Source of the DNA: Acanthaster planci
Taxonomy: Eukaryota; Echinodermata; Asteroidea; Valvatida; Acanthasteridae
DNA: 64,000 nt
Assembly: GCF_001949145.1 (NCBI RefSeq)
Contig: NW_019091407.1
Location: 10,429-74,428, forward strand
Direction of reading: 5' to 3'
The notes under the pieces are model-generated. The model worked only from the letters and a program-made list of their open reading frames with translations. It ran no database searches and was not told the origin of the DNA. A program made the position numbers and the translations under genes. Below, in pieces: positions 62,795-64,000 of this stretch. Position 1 is the stretch's first letter. Each line of letters opens with the position of its first letter.

Positions 62795-62933
62795 TAGTTC
62801 CTGATGAACTCTGTAGGAGTGTGCCAAGGGAACAACTCTCAACTGCTCCCGTCACTAAAAAAAATCTTTTAAATCCAGCATTTCTGGAGCGATATGTGGA
62901 AGATAGTGACTTTGCTTCCAACAGCAGATTGCC

Positions 62934-63115
62934 TATCCAGATTTTTTTTCGCCCCAAGGTATCCAGATTTTTTTTCACCCCAAGGTATCCAGATTTTCTT
63001 TCGCCCCAAGGTATCCAGATTTTTTTTCGCCCCAAGGTATCCAGATTTTTTTTCACCCCAAGGTATCCAGATTTTTTTTCGCCCCAAGGTATCCAGATTT
63101 TTTTTCGCCCCAAGG
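62934..63115. repeat. Minisatellite: 7 x 26-bp TATCCAGATTTTTTTTCGCCCCAAGG
   Basis: Seven head-to-tail units, each starting TATCCAGATT and ending CCCCAAGG. Units differ at two sites: CGCCCC or CACCCC, and one unit has TTTTCTTT. Because 26 is not a multiple of three and no frame meets a stop, long open frames cross it on both strands (for example 62821-63228 plus and 62769-63155 minus); these are artefacts of the repeat. Confidence 0.95.
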
Positions 63116-64000
63116 TGTTTGTTATAATTGGAAATTCTGTCCAGCATACTGCCACACTCGCACAAAATGTCTTCAGTCATGTATGGTCCTTTCATTTAGA
63201 GTTAACTTTTTGTGTAGGGCTCCCATAGGATTTATTCACATTTTCCAATTGTGGATCCAATTGTCCTCTTTTGTTGAGTGTCCACAGTTTAAATATGGTT
63301 TGGATACACACATCAGGCACTACTGGGTGGGTTTACGTGTGTCTCTCCAATTGCCCTTGTAATTTTGTTCAGATTTTCAAAACGCTTGTGACTGCAATAT
63401 GTAAGATATCGTTCAAAACAAGACATTATTAGGTTTGCTAATAGAGGGATAAGTTAATTTGTTATTTCATGGAAAAAAAACTCATTTGAGGACAAATATG
63501 CTTGTGTTGCTTGGACAGAGGATGCAACCAGTGAGTGTAGACATTAACAAATTTCTTATTGTAGACGTTACCTTAACGGGAGGGTGAGCCTGCAGTTGAC
63601 CTTGTGACAGTGGACAAACGACACTGGAAACAGGTGTTGCTGTTCAGAAGGTAGACGCAAGACTGACTGGTGGCTGGGCAGTACAGAACACCCAGCCATG
63701 GGCATGCTTGGGTGATTTGTTTCAAAAGCTCTTGAAACAAAGTTGCGTAATGGTGCAACAAACAACATTACTTTGTGTCTGTTGTCCGCGGCGGACGTAC
63801 GGAATTACAGCTTAATCTGTTCTCATAATCTCATGTATAACTCTTATGAAATGTTTTGCAGCTTCAAACTAAATCTAGGGGAGTGTGGGTGTGAGAACAC
63901 TGGCTGAAATGTATTTAGTTATGGGGTCATTAAGTGTGGTTCGCTGAAACATCACTTCACTTTTTATTGACAACATTTTTGTTGACCCAGTTTGATTTGC
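63116..64000. other. Right end of window, no gene recognised
   Basis: AT-rich sequence without supported exons. Short minus-strand open frames at 63568-63768 have no recognisable domain. Confidence 0.4.

Noticed and set aside
62769-63228. Four overlapping 77-135 residue open frames on both strands
   Set aside because: All cross the 26-bp minisatellite and merely translate it; none has a non-repeat domain.
1-64000. CRISPR arrays, bacterial operons, phage or retroviral genes
   Set aside because: No spaced direct repeats of CRISPR type, and no integrase, reverse transcriptase or capsid motif was recognised; the split genes show eukaryotic nuclear DNA.

Overview
This window is animal nuclear DNA. 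Genes are split into short exons with GT-AG junctions, introns are long and AT-rich, mobile-element debris is dense, and an 82-base assembly gap (N) lies at 50613-50694. Protein families, intron density and many ACATGTAC-type palindromes suggest a marine invertebrate, most likely a deuterostome (echinoderm, hemichordate or cephalochordate). I cannot name the species.

Layout: (1) 707-4313, plus strand: a RING-finger ubiquitin ligase whose RING resembles RNF8, with a long Arg-rich coiled coil before the RING and a very acidic tail after it; exons may be missing to the left. (2) 4314-11926: intergenic, with two fold-back elements. (3) 11927-51829, plus strand: a complete DHTKD1 gene (2-oxoadipate dehydrogenase E1), which I assemble by hand as 21 exons and 929 codons, every junction GT-AG and in phase. 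Its 11.5-kb intron 11 holds an antisense, single-exon class A GPCR gene (39717-40757, minus). Intron 3 holds several diverged copies of an unidentified repeat. (4) 51830-56233: intergenic, with two of three copies of a ~0.5-kb repeat; the first copy is in DHTKD1 intron 19. (5) 56234-59345, minus strand: RNASEH2C, the third subunit of RNase H2, in four exons, with a probable GC-AG first intron. (6) 59346-60943: the spacer between two divergent genes, with local duplications and a perfect hairpin. (7) 60994-61940, plus strand: a two-exon, 104-residue single-pass membrane protein resembling SMIM26. (8) 61941-64000: a palindromic MITE and a 26-bp minisatellite of seven units.

The genes do not form a pathway: DNA-damage ubiquitin signalling (RNF8-like), mitochondrial lysine/tryptophan breakdown (DHTKD1), ribonucleotide removal from DNA (RNASEH2C), an orphan receptor and a probable mitochondrial microprotein. 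I found no clearly new multi-gene system. The items most worth a second look are the nested receptor with an altered NPxxY motif, the acidic-tailed RNF8-like ligase, the RNASEH2C splice sites and C-terminus, and several uncatalogued repeat and fold-back families.
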